A DNA stretch of 64,000 nt, taken from Acinetobacter sp. C26M. Its GTDB lineage: Bacteria; Pseudomonadota; Gammaproteobacteria; Pseudomonadales; Moraxellaceae. The notes under the pieces were generated by a model. It had not been told where the DNA came from, did no database searches, and saw nothing but the letters and a program-made list of their open reading frames with translations. The stretch covers positions 496,001 to 560,000 of the forward strand of contig NZ_CP098478.1 in assembly GCF_023702675.1 (NCBI RefSeq). Direction: 5' to 3'. Below, piece by piece: positions 29,306 to 38,013 of this stretch (position 1 is the stretch's first letter; every line of letters starts with the position of its first letter). The translations under genes were made by a program, and so were the position numbers.

Positions 29306-30148
29306 TTATTTATTGGTCGCTTGAATCATCCAAACCAAGTCGCCTAAGTGTTGTTGCGTATTTTCTAAAGTTGCCTGTTCAAAAAATTGCTTTGGCTGCA
29401 GAACTTCAACTTGATTAAAGCCCGCCTCATGGAAAAAATGTTCGACTTCGGCAGGTGTTTTAAAATGAAAGCTAAAGGCGCTGCGTGACATTAACTTTAA
29501 TAAACGACTACTGTTCCAGATAATCGTTGCCAGTTTATTTTGAGTGGGTTCTGGGTAGATGTCTGTTAAATAATGCAGTTCTTTAAAGCCTTGTCCATAG
29601 TTGGCAATCGCTTGAATGAGTTGCTGCAATAAAGGTTTTTCAAAGTAATTGATCAGTCCTTCACTAATTATTACCAATGGGCGTTGAGGATCAAATACCT
29701 CAAATGCAGCAGCAAAGGCATCGGTAAATAAGTCAACTGACAGTACTTCATCAACATTGCTTTCAATTTGTTGTAGTGCAGCCTGTTTAGTGGCTGCCAT
29801 ATCGGGTAAATCCAGTTCACGGTAGCTGATGTTTGGATAATGTTGTCTAAACCACCAGCCACGTGGTGATAGACCACATGCAATTTCTAGCACTTGTAAA
29901 TCAGGGTATTGTTCAATTAATTCTTTTAAGTGACTATCCAACATACTGTGGCGTTGTTTAAGGGTGGTGCGCATGCTACCACCGACATATTTTTCTGCCC
30001 AGCTTTCAATTGGATGGACTAAGGCTGCCAGCATTTTTCCTTTTGCTGTTGCCAGTGCTGGATGTGAAATCCCCATTTGATACCAGATGTAGCCAGTGTA
30101 GTGTGCGGTAAATGAAATGTGGCGATGTTTCGAAAGTTGTTGTGTCAT
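29306..30148 (-). CDS. Class I SAM-dependent methyltransferase (LCM-like)
   Basis: Predicted S-adenosylmethionine methyltransferase of 280 residues. Motif I is LEIACGLSPRG (about 96-106). The acidic end of strand 2 is seen in YRELDLPDM, and IISEGLINYFE matches motif IV of the leucine carboxyl methyltransferase (LCM) superfamily. The N-terminal part lacks a signal peptide. The ATG follows AGGAC. The substrate is unknown. Confidence 0.8.
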   Translation of the reverse strand: MTQQLSKHRHISFTAHYTGYIWYQMGISHPALATAKGKMLAALVHPIESWAEKYVGGSMRTTLKQRHSMLDSHLKELIEQYPDLQVLEIACGLSPRGWWFRQHYPNISYRELDLPDMAATKQAALQQIESNVDEVLSVDLFTDAFAAAFEVFDPQRPLVIISEGLINYFEKPLLQQLIQAIANYGQGFKELHYLTDIYPEPTQNKLATIIWNSSRLLKLMSRSAFSFHFKTPAEVEHFFHEAGFNQVEVLQPKQFFEQATLENTQQHLGDLVWMIQATNK

Positions 30149-30315
30149 CTGTCCTAGACTCTATTTTTCCTAATTGGGATATATAAAATTAATCTCTTTT
30201 TAAAAAATTGAGATTTTTCCACCAAATCCGATTTTAGGTTTGTTATTTACTATCGTGGGGTGGCATGGATGCTGCCGTTGGGCTGGGGTTACAAGGATGT
30301 ACCTTCAGCCTAACA

Positions 30316-30374
30316 AAGGATTTTTGCTTACTTTTCATCCCTGAAAAGTAAGTCGAGCCGAAGGCAAAATCCTT
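30316..30374. repeat. Nested inverted repeat in the methyltransferase-nagZ gap
   Basis: Outer arms AAGGATTTTTGC and GCAAAATCCTT enclose an inner 10-bp stem CTTACTTTTC / GAAAAGTAAG with loop ATCCCT. The surrounding GC-richer stretch (about 30255-30400) differs from the AT-rich spacers elsewhere and reads like a dispersed intergenic repeat or the remnant of a small mobile element. No ORF is present. Confidence 0.55.
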
Positions 30375-30439
30375 CAATCAGATGAGCACTCGGCGAGATT
30401 CCATTATGTTAATAAAACGATGAAGAAATCTAAGTAAAG

Positions 30440-31462
30440 TTAGAATGAATTCTTAAACTCTTCAATGACTTTTCTGACGCTGTGCCAGTTTTCATCATCT
30501 AAAGTCAATGTCGTACCAACCTGAATATTTGGAATTTTACCGCGCATACGTTCTAAACGTTGCTGATTTGGTAAAGCCAACGTCTGGATACCATCTAATG
30601 CGGTACATGCAGCTGCGCGATCATTACAAACCAAGCCCATATCACAACCTGCATTTAAAGCAGCTTGAATACGTGCATCAGCACCGCCTGCAACACATGC
30701 AGCCTGCATGCTCAAGTCATCTGAGAATAATACGCCATCAAATTTAAGCTGTTTACGCAAGATTTCTTGTAACCAGAATGGTGAGAAGCCTGCTGGATTT
30801 GGATCGACTTGATCATAGATCACATGGGCTGGCATCAGTGCATCAAGCTGTGGCATTAATTTGATAAAGCTTTGCATATCTTTGTCATATATTTCTTGAT
30901 ATGAGCGGCTGTCAATTGCTGCAGCTACGTGCGAATCAGCCTTCACTGAACCATGACCAGGGAAATGTTTGCCCGTAGTTGCCATGCCCGCTTTTTTCAT
31001 ACCGCGCATAAAGGCATCTGCAAGTGGCACAATGTCTTGCATGTTCTTGGCAAAACCACGATCACCAATCACATCACTGACATCATTCAGGTCTAAAACA
31101 GGGGCAAAGCTAAAATCAATCCCGACAGCCAATACTTCAATTGCCATTAGCCAGCCACATTGCTCAGCCAGTTCAATCGCTTGTTGTGGATTGCTGAGAT
31201 AGCGCTCGCCCAATCGCCCCATGGCTGGAAGCAGGGTAAAACCTTGTCTTAAACGTTGTACGCGACCACCTTCTTGGTCAACGGCAATTAAAATCTCTGG
31301 ACGGATTTGACGCATATGGTCAGTTAAGGCACGAACTTGTTGAGGGGATTCAATATTTCGTGCAAATAAAATCATGCCACCGACTTGCGGAGCTTGTAAT
31401 AGTTCAATATCTTCTTGAGTAAGTTCTGTGCCAGCAATATCCAGCATCAACGCGCCGATCAT
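30440..31462 (-). CDS. nagZ: Beta-N-acetylhexosaminidase
   Basis: Cytosolic glycoside hydrolase family 3 enzyme that removes GlcNAc from anhydro-muropeptides in cell-wall recycling. It has 340 residues, the typical length. The signature KHFPGHGSVKADSHVA contains the catalytic His and the Lys-His substrate-binding pair, and FSDDLSMQAA carries the Asp nucleophile. The N-terminal IDQEGGRVQRLR-like motif (AVDQEGGRVQRLR) is present. It is divergent from prc. Confidence 0.95.
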   Translation of the reverse strand: MIGALMLDIAGTELTQEDIELLQAPQVGGMILFARNIESPQQVRALTDHMRQIRPEILIAVDQEGGRVQRLRQGFTLLPAMGRLGERYLSNPQQAIELAEQCGWLMAIEVLAVGIDFSFAPVLDLNDVSDVIGDRGFAKNMQDIVPLADAFMRGMKKAGMATTGKHFPGHGSVKADSHVAAAIDSRSYQEIYDKDMQSFIKLMPQLDALMPAHVIYDQVDPNPAGFSPFWLQEILRKQLKFDGVLFSDDLSMQAACVAGGADARIQAALNAGCDMGLVCNDRAAACTALDGIQTLALPNQQRLERMRGKIPNIQVGTTLTLDDENWHSVRKVIEEFKNSF

Positions 31463-31603
31463 AAGGATTCCGTTTGAATTTTGATGAAAAATTTGGTGAA
31501 AAAAACGATAGCTAAATTGTGCAATGATTTGCTACATTTTGTCAGTACAGAATATGATAAAACTACATGATATTGATGATAAGTGCTTGTAGGTCATTTA
31601 TTT

Positions 31604-31678
31604 ATGATGACCGATGAGTTTTACATGTTGCTATTAGGTCAAGTGAAATGTGTTCATCGTGGCCATATCAGCATGTAA
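31604..31678 (+). CDS. Possible 24-residue upstream ORF before prc
   Basis: ATG ATG opens a 24-codon frame ending in TAA 33 bases before the prc start, with AGGTC about 8 bases upstream. Composition is unremarkable (MMTDEFYMLLLGQV...). It could be a leader ORF or chance; there is no independent support. Confidence 0.15.
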   Translation: MMTDEFYMLLLGQVKCVHRGHISM

Positions 31679-31711
31679 TAATTGCCATATCCAAGGAAGT
31701 ACCAAAATTTT

Positions 31712-33895
31712 ATGAAACTTCAAATGATAGCGTGTGCAGTTGCAATCGCGACTGGTGGTTTATTTTTCACTCATACCATAAATGAGGCATTTGCGGCGAC
31801 TGAGGCACCTGTCGTTTCAACGGTAATCAAGCCATCACAAGAGCAGGCATTGGTTGCACGTCAGTTAGCCACATTGGTAGATCGTCAACATTATTTAAAT
31901 ATGCGCCTAGACGCAGCAACGTCAAACCGCGTTTTGAATATGTATCTGGATAGTCTTGATCCAGATCATTCATTATTTCTAAACGGTGAAGTTGAAGAAT
32001 ATCAAAAGAAATATGGTTCGAATTTTGGTAGTTCGCTAAAAGCAGGTAACTTGACTGGACCTTTCGCGATTCATGCGCAATATCGTGACCGTTTGAAACA
32101 GTTTTATGAGTTTATGTTGGCAGAATTGAAAAAGCCGCAGAACTTAAATCAGAAAGATGTCTATCTCGATACCGATCGTGAAAAAGCTCCGTATTTCAAA
32201 ACGGCTGCTGAGCAACAAGATCACTGGCAAAAAATGCTGGTCTCACAGTTGATCAATTTAACCATCAGCAAAGAAGAAGAACAAGCGAAGCAAAAAGCTT
32301 TAAAAGCAGATCCATCATTGGCCAATGGTCAAGATTTGACGGGACCAGAAGATCTAACACCAGTGCAAACGCTAACCAAGCGTTATACCCGTCAGTTAGA
32401 GCGTATTGGTCGTGTGAAGAGTGATGATGTGCTAGAGAAGACATTGAATGCAATGTTAGCAACTTACGATCCGCACAGTAACTACTATCCACCGATTGAT
32501 GCGATGGAGTTGAATCGTCAAACTACTTTGCAATTAGAGGGGATTGGTGTTTCGATCCGTCCTGAACGTGGTAATGAAGACTACACCAAGATTGAGACCA
32601 TCGTTGAAGGTGGTCCAGCCAGTAAATCGGGTCAGGTGAAATCAGGAGATCGTATCATTGGTGTCGCTCAAGATGGCGAGAAAATGGTGGATGTGATTGG
32701 TTGGCCGAGTTCGGAAATTGTAGGACTGATTCGTGGTAAACGTGGTACCAAAGTGGTGGTACGCTTATTGGGTGCTGGTGCATCGATGAGTCAAGCCCGT
32801 AATGTGACTTTAACCCGTGACATCATTCAAGAAGAAGATGCAGGAGTTCGTTCACGTACGGTTGAGATTACCCGTGACGGTAAAAAACATCTGTTTGGTG
32901 TGATTGAAATTCCATCTTTCTACTTTGACTATCGTTCGCGGCGTGCGGGGACTGAATACCGATCAGTTTCTGAAGATACTGCCAAAGCGCTAGATTCGCT
33001 CAAAGCGCAAAAGGTAGAAGGCATCTTGGTCGACTTGCGTAATGACCCAGGGGGTTCACTCGAAGAGGTTGCACGTATGCTCGGTCAGGTGATCAAGTCT
33101 GGTCCTGTGGTGCAAATCCGTGATGGTAACGGTAATGTGAATGTGTTTGAAGATACTGATGGCGGGGAACAAATCTATGCAGGCCCAATGGCGGTATTGG
33201 TTAATTTAGCATCGGCTTCTGCAAGTGAAATTTACTCTGCTGCGATTCAGGATTATGAGCGCGGTATTATCATTGGTAGTACCACGACAGGTAAAGGCAC
33301 AGCACAGGTTCAATTAGACTCTTTGGCTTATGGTCAGGCAACATTGACGCAACGTAAGTTCTATCGTATTACAGGCGGCAGTACCCAAAACAAAGGTGTG
33401 ATCCCGGATATCAAATTGGTTGATATTTACAATGAAGAGTTTGGTGAGCGTAAAGCAAAAAATGCATTGAAGTGGGATACTATTCCAACAGCACCATTCA
33501 AACGAGAAGGCTCAGTACAGCCTTACGTTGCCAAATTGACACAATCATCTGAACAACGTGTTGCTGCAGACTCTCAATTTAAATATTTAGAAGCACGTAA
33601 AGCGATTGCTAAGAAAACCTCTGACCAGAAGAAAGTGGTATTAGATATTAATCAACGTCGTGCCGAGTTGATTGATCTTGAGAAGCAAACTTTGAATGCA
33701 GAGAATCAGCGCCGTACTGCAACAGGTCTAGCACCATATGCGAATTGGGAGAGTTATCAAGCATCTATTGATGCATTGGTTGAATCTCGAGCTAAAATGA
33801 AAGCACACTTGCGTCCGCCATTACCTGAAGAAGAGACCTTCATCAATGAAGCAGCAAATGTCTTGTTAGATTATTCGAAGTTGCAAACTCGCTAA
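31712..33895 (+). CDS. prc: Carboxy-terminal (tail-specific) protease
   Basis: Periplasmic serine protease (S41A) that trims or degrades envelope proteins by their C-termini. From ATG 31712 it has 727 residues; a signal peptide spans about 1-29 (ending AFA). The N-terminal helical domain is followed by a PDZ domain (GIGVSIRPERG... SGDRIIGVAQDG) and the protease domain with Ser in SASASEIYSAA and Lys in STTTGKGTAQ. The DUF3340 C-terminal region follows. AAGGAAGT precedes this ATG; the in-frame TTG 30 bases upstream has no site. A strong bidirectional terminator follows. Confidence 0.95.
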   Translation: MKLQMIACAVAIATGGLFFTHTINEAFAATEAPVVSTVIKPSQEQALVARQLATLVDRQHYLNMRLDAATSNRVLNMYLDSLDPDHSLFLNGEVEEYQKKYGSNFGSSLKAGNLTGPFAIHAQYRDRLKQFYEFMLAELKKPQNLNQKDVYLDTDREKAPYFKTAAEQQDHWQKMLVSQLINLTISKEEEQAKQKALKADPSLANGQDLTGPEDLTPVQTLTKRYTRQLERIGRVKSDDVLEKTLNAMLATYDPHSNYYPPIDAMELNRQTTLQLEGIGVSIRPERGNEDYTKIETIVEGGPASKSGQVKSGDRIIGVAQDGEKMVDVIGWPSSEIVGLIRGKRGTKVVVRLLGAGASMSQARNVTLTRDIIQEEDAGVRSRTVEITRDGKKHLFGVIEIPSFYFDYRSRRAGTEYRSVSEDTAKALDSLKAQKVEGILVDLRNDPGGSLEEVARMLGQVIKSGPVVQIRDGNGNVNVFEDTDGGEQIYAGPMAVLVNLASASASEIYSAAIQDYERGIIIGSTTTGKGTAQVQLDSLAYGQATLTQRKFYRITGGSTQNKGVIPDIKLVDIYNEEFGERKAKNALKWDTIPTAPFKREGSVQPYVAKLTQSSEQRVAADSQFKYLEARKAIAKKTSDQKKVVLDINQRRAELIDLEKQTLNAENQRRTATGLAPYANWESYQASIDALVESRAKMKAHLRPPLPEEETFINEAANVLLDYSKLQTR

Positions 33896-33919
33896 GATTG
33901 ACGTGATTTGATTTGATGA

Positions 33920-33952
33920 GTAAAAAAGCCCTGTATAACAGGGCTTTTTTAC
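33920..33952. terminator. Bidirectional terminator after prc
   Basis: A 14-bp perfect stem GTAAAAAAGCCCTG / CAGGGCTTTTTTAC with a 5-base loop lies between convergent genes. Confidence 0.9.
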
Positions 33953-33968
33953 TTATGATTCAGTCAAC

Positions 33969-34418
33969 TTAATTGACACGGATCCAGATTTGGCTACGTC
34001 CTAAGACTGAGACGCCAACATAACCACGTAAGTGTAAACGTTGTCCATTGGAACTGAGTTTGGCAGTTAAGCTATAAACACGACCACTGTTTGGATCAAG
34101 GATTTTCCCCCCAGTGTAGCTGAGATCCTTTTTATGTTTTAGCTTGGTAATGGCATTTAAACCTAAAATTGGCTTATTGGTGTAAGGGGCAGGGCAGCCT
34201 GTACAAATTTCTTTCGGTGTATAACCTGTACGTGGAGTAATTTTGATAATTTTCCCAGTATAAGAACCATCAGCTTCTTGGGTAATTTCAACTTGTCCTT
34301 TGGGAGCGCCAGTCACATCATCAACGCTTTGCCAGATACCAGCAATGTCTTGAGCAAAAGCAAAATGACTGAGTGTAAATAAGAAGAGAGAAAAAATCAG
34401 TTTTGTGGACATGTTCAT
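33969..34418 (-). CDS. DUF2147 exported protein, copy 1
   Basis: Secreted or periplasmic protein of 149 residues with a signal peptide (about 1-22, ending AFA). It has the DUF2147 pattern: IAGIWQSVDD near the mature N-terminus, GKIIKITPRTGYTPKEICTGCPAPY, and LRGYVGVSVLGRSQIWIRVN at the end. A CxxC pair (CTGC) may form a disulfide. It is a close paralogue of the gene immediately upstream. Function is unknown; members are small lipocalin-like proteins. Confidence 0.85.
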   Translation of the reverse strand: MNMSTKLIFSLFLFTLSHFAFAQDIAGIWQSVDDVTGAPKGQVEITQEADGSYTGKIIKITPRTGYTPKEICTGCPAPYTNKPILGLNAITKLKHKKDLSYTGGKILDPNSGRVYSLTAKLSSNGQRLHLRGYVGVSVLGRSQIWIRVN

Positions 34419-34546
34419 GCGAGAGCCTCCTTGCTGCCATGGTTGTCCTGCTATTATTTCGGATTTCTAATTTGAGATTCAATCATTATTTTACACTTGT
34501 AAATTTTTAATAATTGAAGTTTCAATTATTTTTTATATTGAAATTA

Positions 34547-34580
34547 AAAAAGCTTCCTCATGCTATGAAGAAGCTTTTAG
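34547..34580 (-). terminator. Terminator between the DUF2147 paralogues
   Basis: An AAAAGCTTC / GAAGCTTTT stem, extended by TCAT/ATGA, is followed by TTTTTT on the minus strand. Confidence 0.75.
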
Positions 34581-34642
34581 CTAGAACCGAGATCAATTTG
34601 ATCAGAGAGAAGTGCGTATTAAGGCTCTAAATTTTATTAATG

Positions 34643-35089
34643 TTACTCAGCACGAATCCAGATCTGATTACGACCCAATGCCGATACACCGAGATAACCA
34701 CGTAAGTGCAAACGCTTACCATTGGCGCTGAGTTTGGCTTTCATACTATAAACTTTGCCTGAATTTGGATCTAAAATACGGCCATTGGTATAGTTCAAGC
34801 CTTCGCTGTATTTCAACCCAGTTACTACATCTAAACCAACGATTGGTTTATTGGTATAGGGTGCAGGACAATCGACACAGGTTTCTTTAGGTGTATAGCC
34901 TGTGCGTGGTGTAATTTTAACTACTTTGCCTGCATAAGTTCCATTTGCTTCTTTACGAATTTCAACCAATGCTTTAGGCGCCCCCGTCTTGTCATCAATA
35001 CTTTGCCAGAGCCCCGTAATATCCTCTGCAAAAGTAAAACTGCTCACCGCAGATAAAAGTAACGCACTTAATAATTGTTTGCCCATCAT
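34643..35089 (-). CDS. DUF2147 exported protein, copy 2
   Basis: A paralogue of copy 1, with 148 residues. It keeps the signal peptide, ITGLWQSIDDKTGAPKALVE, KITPRTGYTPKETCVDCPAPY and LRGYLGVSALGRNQIWIRAE; about two-thirds of residues look identical. Each copy has its own terminator, so they are separate transcripts or a weakly linked pair. The arrangement is a clear tandem duplication. The function is unknown. Confidence 0.85.
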   Translation of the reverse strand: MMGKQLLSALLLSAVSSFTFAEDITGLWQSIDDKTGAPKALVEIRKEANGTYAGKVVKITPRTGYTPKETCVDCPAPYTNKPIVGLDVVTGLKYSEGLNYTNGRILDPNSGKVYSMKAKLSANGKRLHLRGYLGVSALGRNQIWIRAE

Positions 35090-35173
35090 TAAAAATCCTT
35101 TTAACGTTTAAGCTTACATTATGGCGGATATATGACAACTAGTTCAATCTTTATGTGATATCTGCGGCAAATT

Positions 35174-35842
35174 TTAAGATAAAGATAGAATAAAGGTCGG
35201 GAGCCAAATGGCTGTAAATACGCCATTTACCGCCATACCAAAGGCGGCATAACGGCCTGTGACAGGACCACGTTGCCATGCCTGAGCTGTACCAATTGCA
35301 TGCGCAGCTAAACCTAGCGCCAGACCAGAAGCACGCTCATCATGGATATGTTTTAAAATCCAAGGGGAGAATGCAGCACCAATCACGCCTGATAAAATAA
35401 CAATCAAGGTTACCATCATCAAAGGGGCATGTAGTAGGGTGGCGATGTTCAAGGCAATTGGGGTGGTTACAGCACGGGTTGCAAAGGCCATAATCGTTGG
35501 CTCAGACATGTGCAGTAAATACGCCAGTCCCATCGGTAGGGCAACAGCACTGATACTGGCAAAGCATAAAATCCCTATCATCGATTTTAGCGGAAGGTCA
35601 TCGTAACGCATTGCAGCTAAAGGGATGGCTAAGGCAACAGTGACGTAGCCGAGTAGGTGATTGAATACACCGTTCACGTTATCCATATACTGTTGATACG
35701 GGATACCGAATAGTGCCAAGAATGCAATGACAATAAACATGCCGAATACAATTAGGGGAATTTGAGGCATTTTTTGATTGAGCGGTTTGGCTATAAGGTA
35801 ACTGATAAACGTAATGATGAAGCCATAGATAACCATCGACAT
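35174..35842 (-). CDS. lrgB: LrgB/CidB family membrane protein
   Basis: Inner-membrane protein of 222 residues with about seven hydrophobic segments. Family signatures are visible: PLNQKMPQIPLIVFGM, TRAVTTPIALNIA and a C-terminal GLAAHAIGTAQAWQRGPVTG. LrgB/CidB proteins pair with small LrgA/CidA holin-like partners and are linked to murein hydrolase control or export of metabolites such as pyruvate. It lies 11 bases after the small membrane gene that precedes it and is presumably translated from the same mRNA. Confidence 0.88.
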   Translation of the reverse strand: MSMVIYGFIITFISYLIAKPLNQKMPQIPLIVFGMFIVIAFLALFGIPYQQYMDNVNGVFNHLLGYVTVALAIPLAAMRYDDLPLKSMIGILCFASISAVALPMGLAYLLHMSEPTIMAFATRAVTTPIALNIATLLHAPLMMVTLIVILSGVIGAAFSPWILKHIHDERASGLALGLAAHAIGTAQAWQRGPVTGRYAAFGMAVNGVFTAIWLPTFILSLS

Positions 35843-35853
35843 AGATCAGCTCC

Positions 35854-36216
35854 TTATAACCAACGCTTCGCCATTTTGGCATAAATCCATAATGGCAATA
35901 ATGTGCTAAACGTTAAGATGAATAAAAATGCAGGGATTTCTTTGCCCATATGTACCAGCATAATTAATGAACCTGCACAGATAGGTAGAAAAGCAAATGC
36001 ACTTTCTTTTAAGATTTTGTTGTTGGTATCAATCAGGCGATTGGAGATTTTTCTAAAGCGTCTCCAGATCAACAATGTTGCTAATAAGCTAATCAGTCCG
36101 ACCAGATTCCCCAATTCAGGATGACCAAAAGCTTGTGTGATCGCGACAGCCCCTTCACGATAGACAATGATTAATAAAATCGTGCCAAACCAAGCTGTCC
36201 AATCAATATTTTTCAT
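35854..36216 (-). CDS. lrgA: LrgA/CidA-like small membrane protein
   Basis: Hydrophobic 120-residue protein with about four membrane segments, directly upstream of lrgB. The start MKNIDWTAWFGTILLII is chosen because the extra 16 residues of the longer frame are polar and unlike a membrane N-terminus; no strong ribosome site marks either start. Divergence from classical LrgA is high, so the name rests mostly on size, topology and its lrgB neighbour. Confidence 0.65.
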   Translation of the reverse strand: MKNIDWTAWFGTILLIIVYREGAVAITQAFGHPELGNLVGLISLLATLLIWRRFRKISNRLIDTNNKILKESAFAFLPICAGSLIMLVHMGKEIPAFLFILTFSTLLPLWIYAKMAKRWL

Positions 36217-36264
36217 TTTCTTTTTACTCTCGTCTATTCGAACGATGGCTGATCGCAATTGCAA

Positions 36265-37608
36265 TTAAGGTATTGGATGATTGATCTCAAATTCTTCCAA
36301 AGGCCGTTGAAAGAAGGAAGCTTTTTTTCCAAGAATTTCGTCTAATGGTAAATGAGCCTGTTTAATGATTTGTTCCAGTTTCTGTGGGGCAATGCATACT
36401 GATATATGTAGATCACCTTGCTCATCATAATGTTCAGATTGAATCACATTTAGGGTGTAAAGTTGTGTACGCAGTTTACCGTAAGCTGGTTTTAACACGA
36501 GGTCAAACTGTTGTAATTGTCCCATCAGACATTGTTGAACTGCTTGGCTGAGTAATTCAAGTCCTTGCCCCGAATGCGCAGAGACATAGACCCGATCAGG
36601 GGCGTCAGCAGTTTTATAAATGATTTTGGCGGCATCACCACTGAGATCAATTTTATTGTAGACATGCAAAATAGGGGCATCAGCACCGATTTCTTTGAGG
36701 ACCGACTCTACCGCTTCAATCTGTTCAGGCATATTTGGACTGCTACTATCAATGACGTGTAGTAGCAAGGTTGCTTCTAATGTTTCTTCCAAGGTGGCTT
36801 TGAACGACTCGACCAGATCATGTTGTAGGTTACGAACGAAGCCTACAGTATCTGCCAGTACGACCGTGCCTACACCATCCCATTCTAAACGGCGCAGGGT
36901 TGGGTCGAGGGTCGCAAACAGTTGATCGGCAGCATAAACATCACTTTTGGCTAGGAGATTAAATAAAGTCGATTTGCCTGCATTGGTATAACCCACTAAA
37001 GAGATGGTCGGAATGGCAGCTTTTTGACGTGCAGCACGACCTTGCAATCGAGTCTGTTGTACTTTAACCAGTTTGTCTTTGAGTTGAGTAATTCTGACTC
37101 GGATTAAACGGCGATCAGTTTCCAGTTGTGATTCACCAGGACCACGTAGTCCTATACCGCCTTTTTGTTGTTCTAGATTACCTGTAAAACCACGAATTAA
37201 ACGCGTAGATAAATGTTTGAGCTGAGCCAATTCAACCTGTAATTTACCCTCATGAGTTCTAGCACGTAAGGCGAAAATATCTAGGATTAAACCAGTGCGG
37301 TCAATCACGCGACATTTGAGAATTCGTTCTAGATTACGTTCTTGTGCAGGTGAGAGCGAATGGTCGAAAATCACCAATTCGGCTTCAAGACTTTGGACCA
37401 GTTCTGCAATCTCATCCACTTTACCCGAACCGATGAAAAACTTAGGATCAGGTTTGTTACGTTGTACTGATAGGTGTTCAAGGATTTCAGCACCTGCGGA
37501 TTGGGCGAGTAATTGAAACTCTTCAGCGTCAAGATCATCGAGAAGTTGAACGGATACACTGACTAAAATTGCTCGTTCACCACTTTGACGCTGCTCAAAA
37601 TTTTCCAC
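36265..37608 (-). CDS. hflX: GTPase HflX
   Basis: Ribosome-associated GTPase that splits stalled or heat-damaged 70S ribosomes. It has 447 residues. The N-terminal HflX domain includes the FDHSLSPAQERNLE pattern, and the middle coiled region carries GGIGLRGPGESQLETDRR. The G domain has GYTNAGKST (G1), DTVGFV (G3) and YNKIDL (G4). It starts with GTG. The usual hfq neighbour is absent; instead a 46-residue membrane protein gene lies upstream and lrgA-lrgB lie downstream, all on one strand. Confidence 0.95.
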   Translation of the reverse strand: MENFEQRQSGERAILVSVSVQLLDDLDAEEFQLLAQSAGAEILEHLSVQRNKPDPKFFIGSGKVDEIAELVQSLEAELVIFDHSLSPAQERNLERILKCRVIDRTGLILDIFALRARTHEGKLQVELAQLKHLSTRLIRGFTGNLEQQKGGIGLRGPGESQLETDRRLIRVRITQLKDKLVKVQQTRLQGRAARQKAAIPTISLVGYTNAGKSTLFNLLAKSDVYAADQLFATLDPTLRRLEWDGVGTVVLADTVGFVRNLQHDLVESFKATLEETLEATLLLHVIDSSSPNMPEQIEAVESVLKEIGADAPILHVYNKIDLSGDAAKIIYKTADAPDRVYVSAHSGQGLELLSQAVQQCLMGQLQQFDLVLKPAYGKLRTQLYTLNVIQSEHYDEQGDLHISVCIAPQKLEQIIKQAHLPLDEILGKKASFFQRPLEEFEINHPIP

Positions 37609-37682
37609 GCTGCTCTGAAATCCTTATTTTTAAAATCTTATTCTAGAATAAACTTCAAGCAAAGGGCAAAGACTTAGTGGAT

Positions 37683-37823
37683 TTATATGACATTACGACG
37701 TAAAAGTTCAATGAATCCAACTAATGTACCCATATACAAAATTGACCACCCTAGAAACATTCTTAAAGCATAACCATAAGGGATGGTGGTTTGTGGCTCA
37801 GATGTCGTGCTTTGCTGGTTCAT
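37683..37823 (-). CDS. Small single-span membrane protein (46 residues) upstream of hflX
   Basis: A short ORF with a good ribosome site (AGGTGAT, 5 bases before ATG). The protein has a polar N-terminus (MNQQSTTSEPQTT), then IPYGYALRMFLGWSILYMG continuing into a hydrophobic run, and a basic tail (ELLRRNVI). That topology fits one membrane helix. It ends 74 bases before hflX on the same strand. I do not recognise a family. It is shorter than common ORF cut-offs and overlaps a spurious plus-strand frame. The rest of the gap up to 38013 is AT-rich promoter-like DNA. Confidence 0.65.
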   Translation of the reverse strand: MNQQSTTSEPQTTIPYGYALRMFLGWSILYMGTLVGFIELLRRNVI

Positions 37824-38013
37824 CACATCACCTTTTAATCTGTAAAATCGATTTATTTATAATATTTGATCTAATAAAGCTTTTAAAATTGAAAAAATTT
37901 ATGCTCTCATTCGTTTTTTGTTATTAAGGAAACTTCTACAAGCTGATATCGGCATGATATAACAAGACTAATCCAATGCACACGTGCATACATGCGTACG
38001 GTTTTAAGAATTT

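Noticed and set aside
37724..37927. 67-codon plus-strand ORF upstream of the acyltransferase
   Set aside because: It overlaps the better-supported minus-strand small protein, has no ribosome site and an AT-driven composition.
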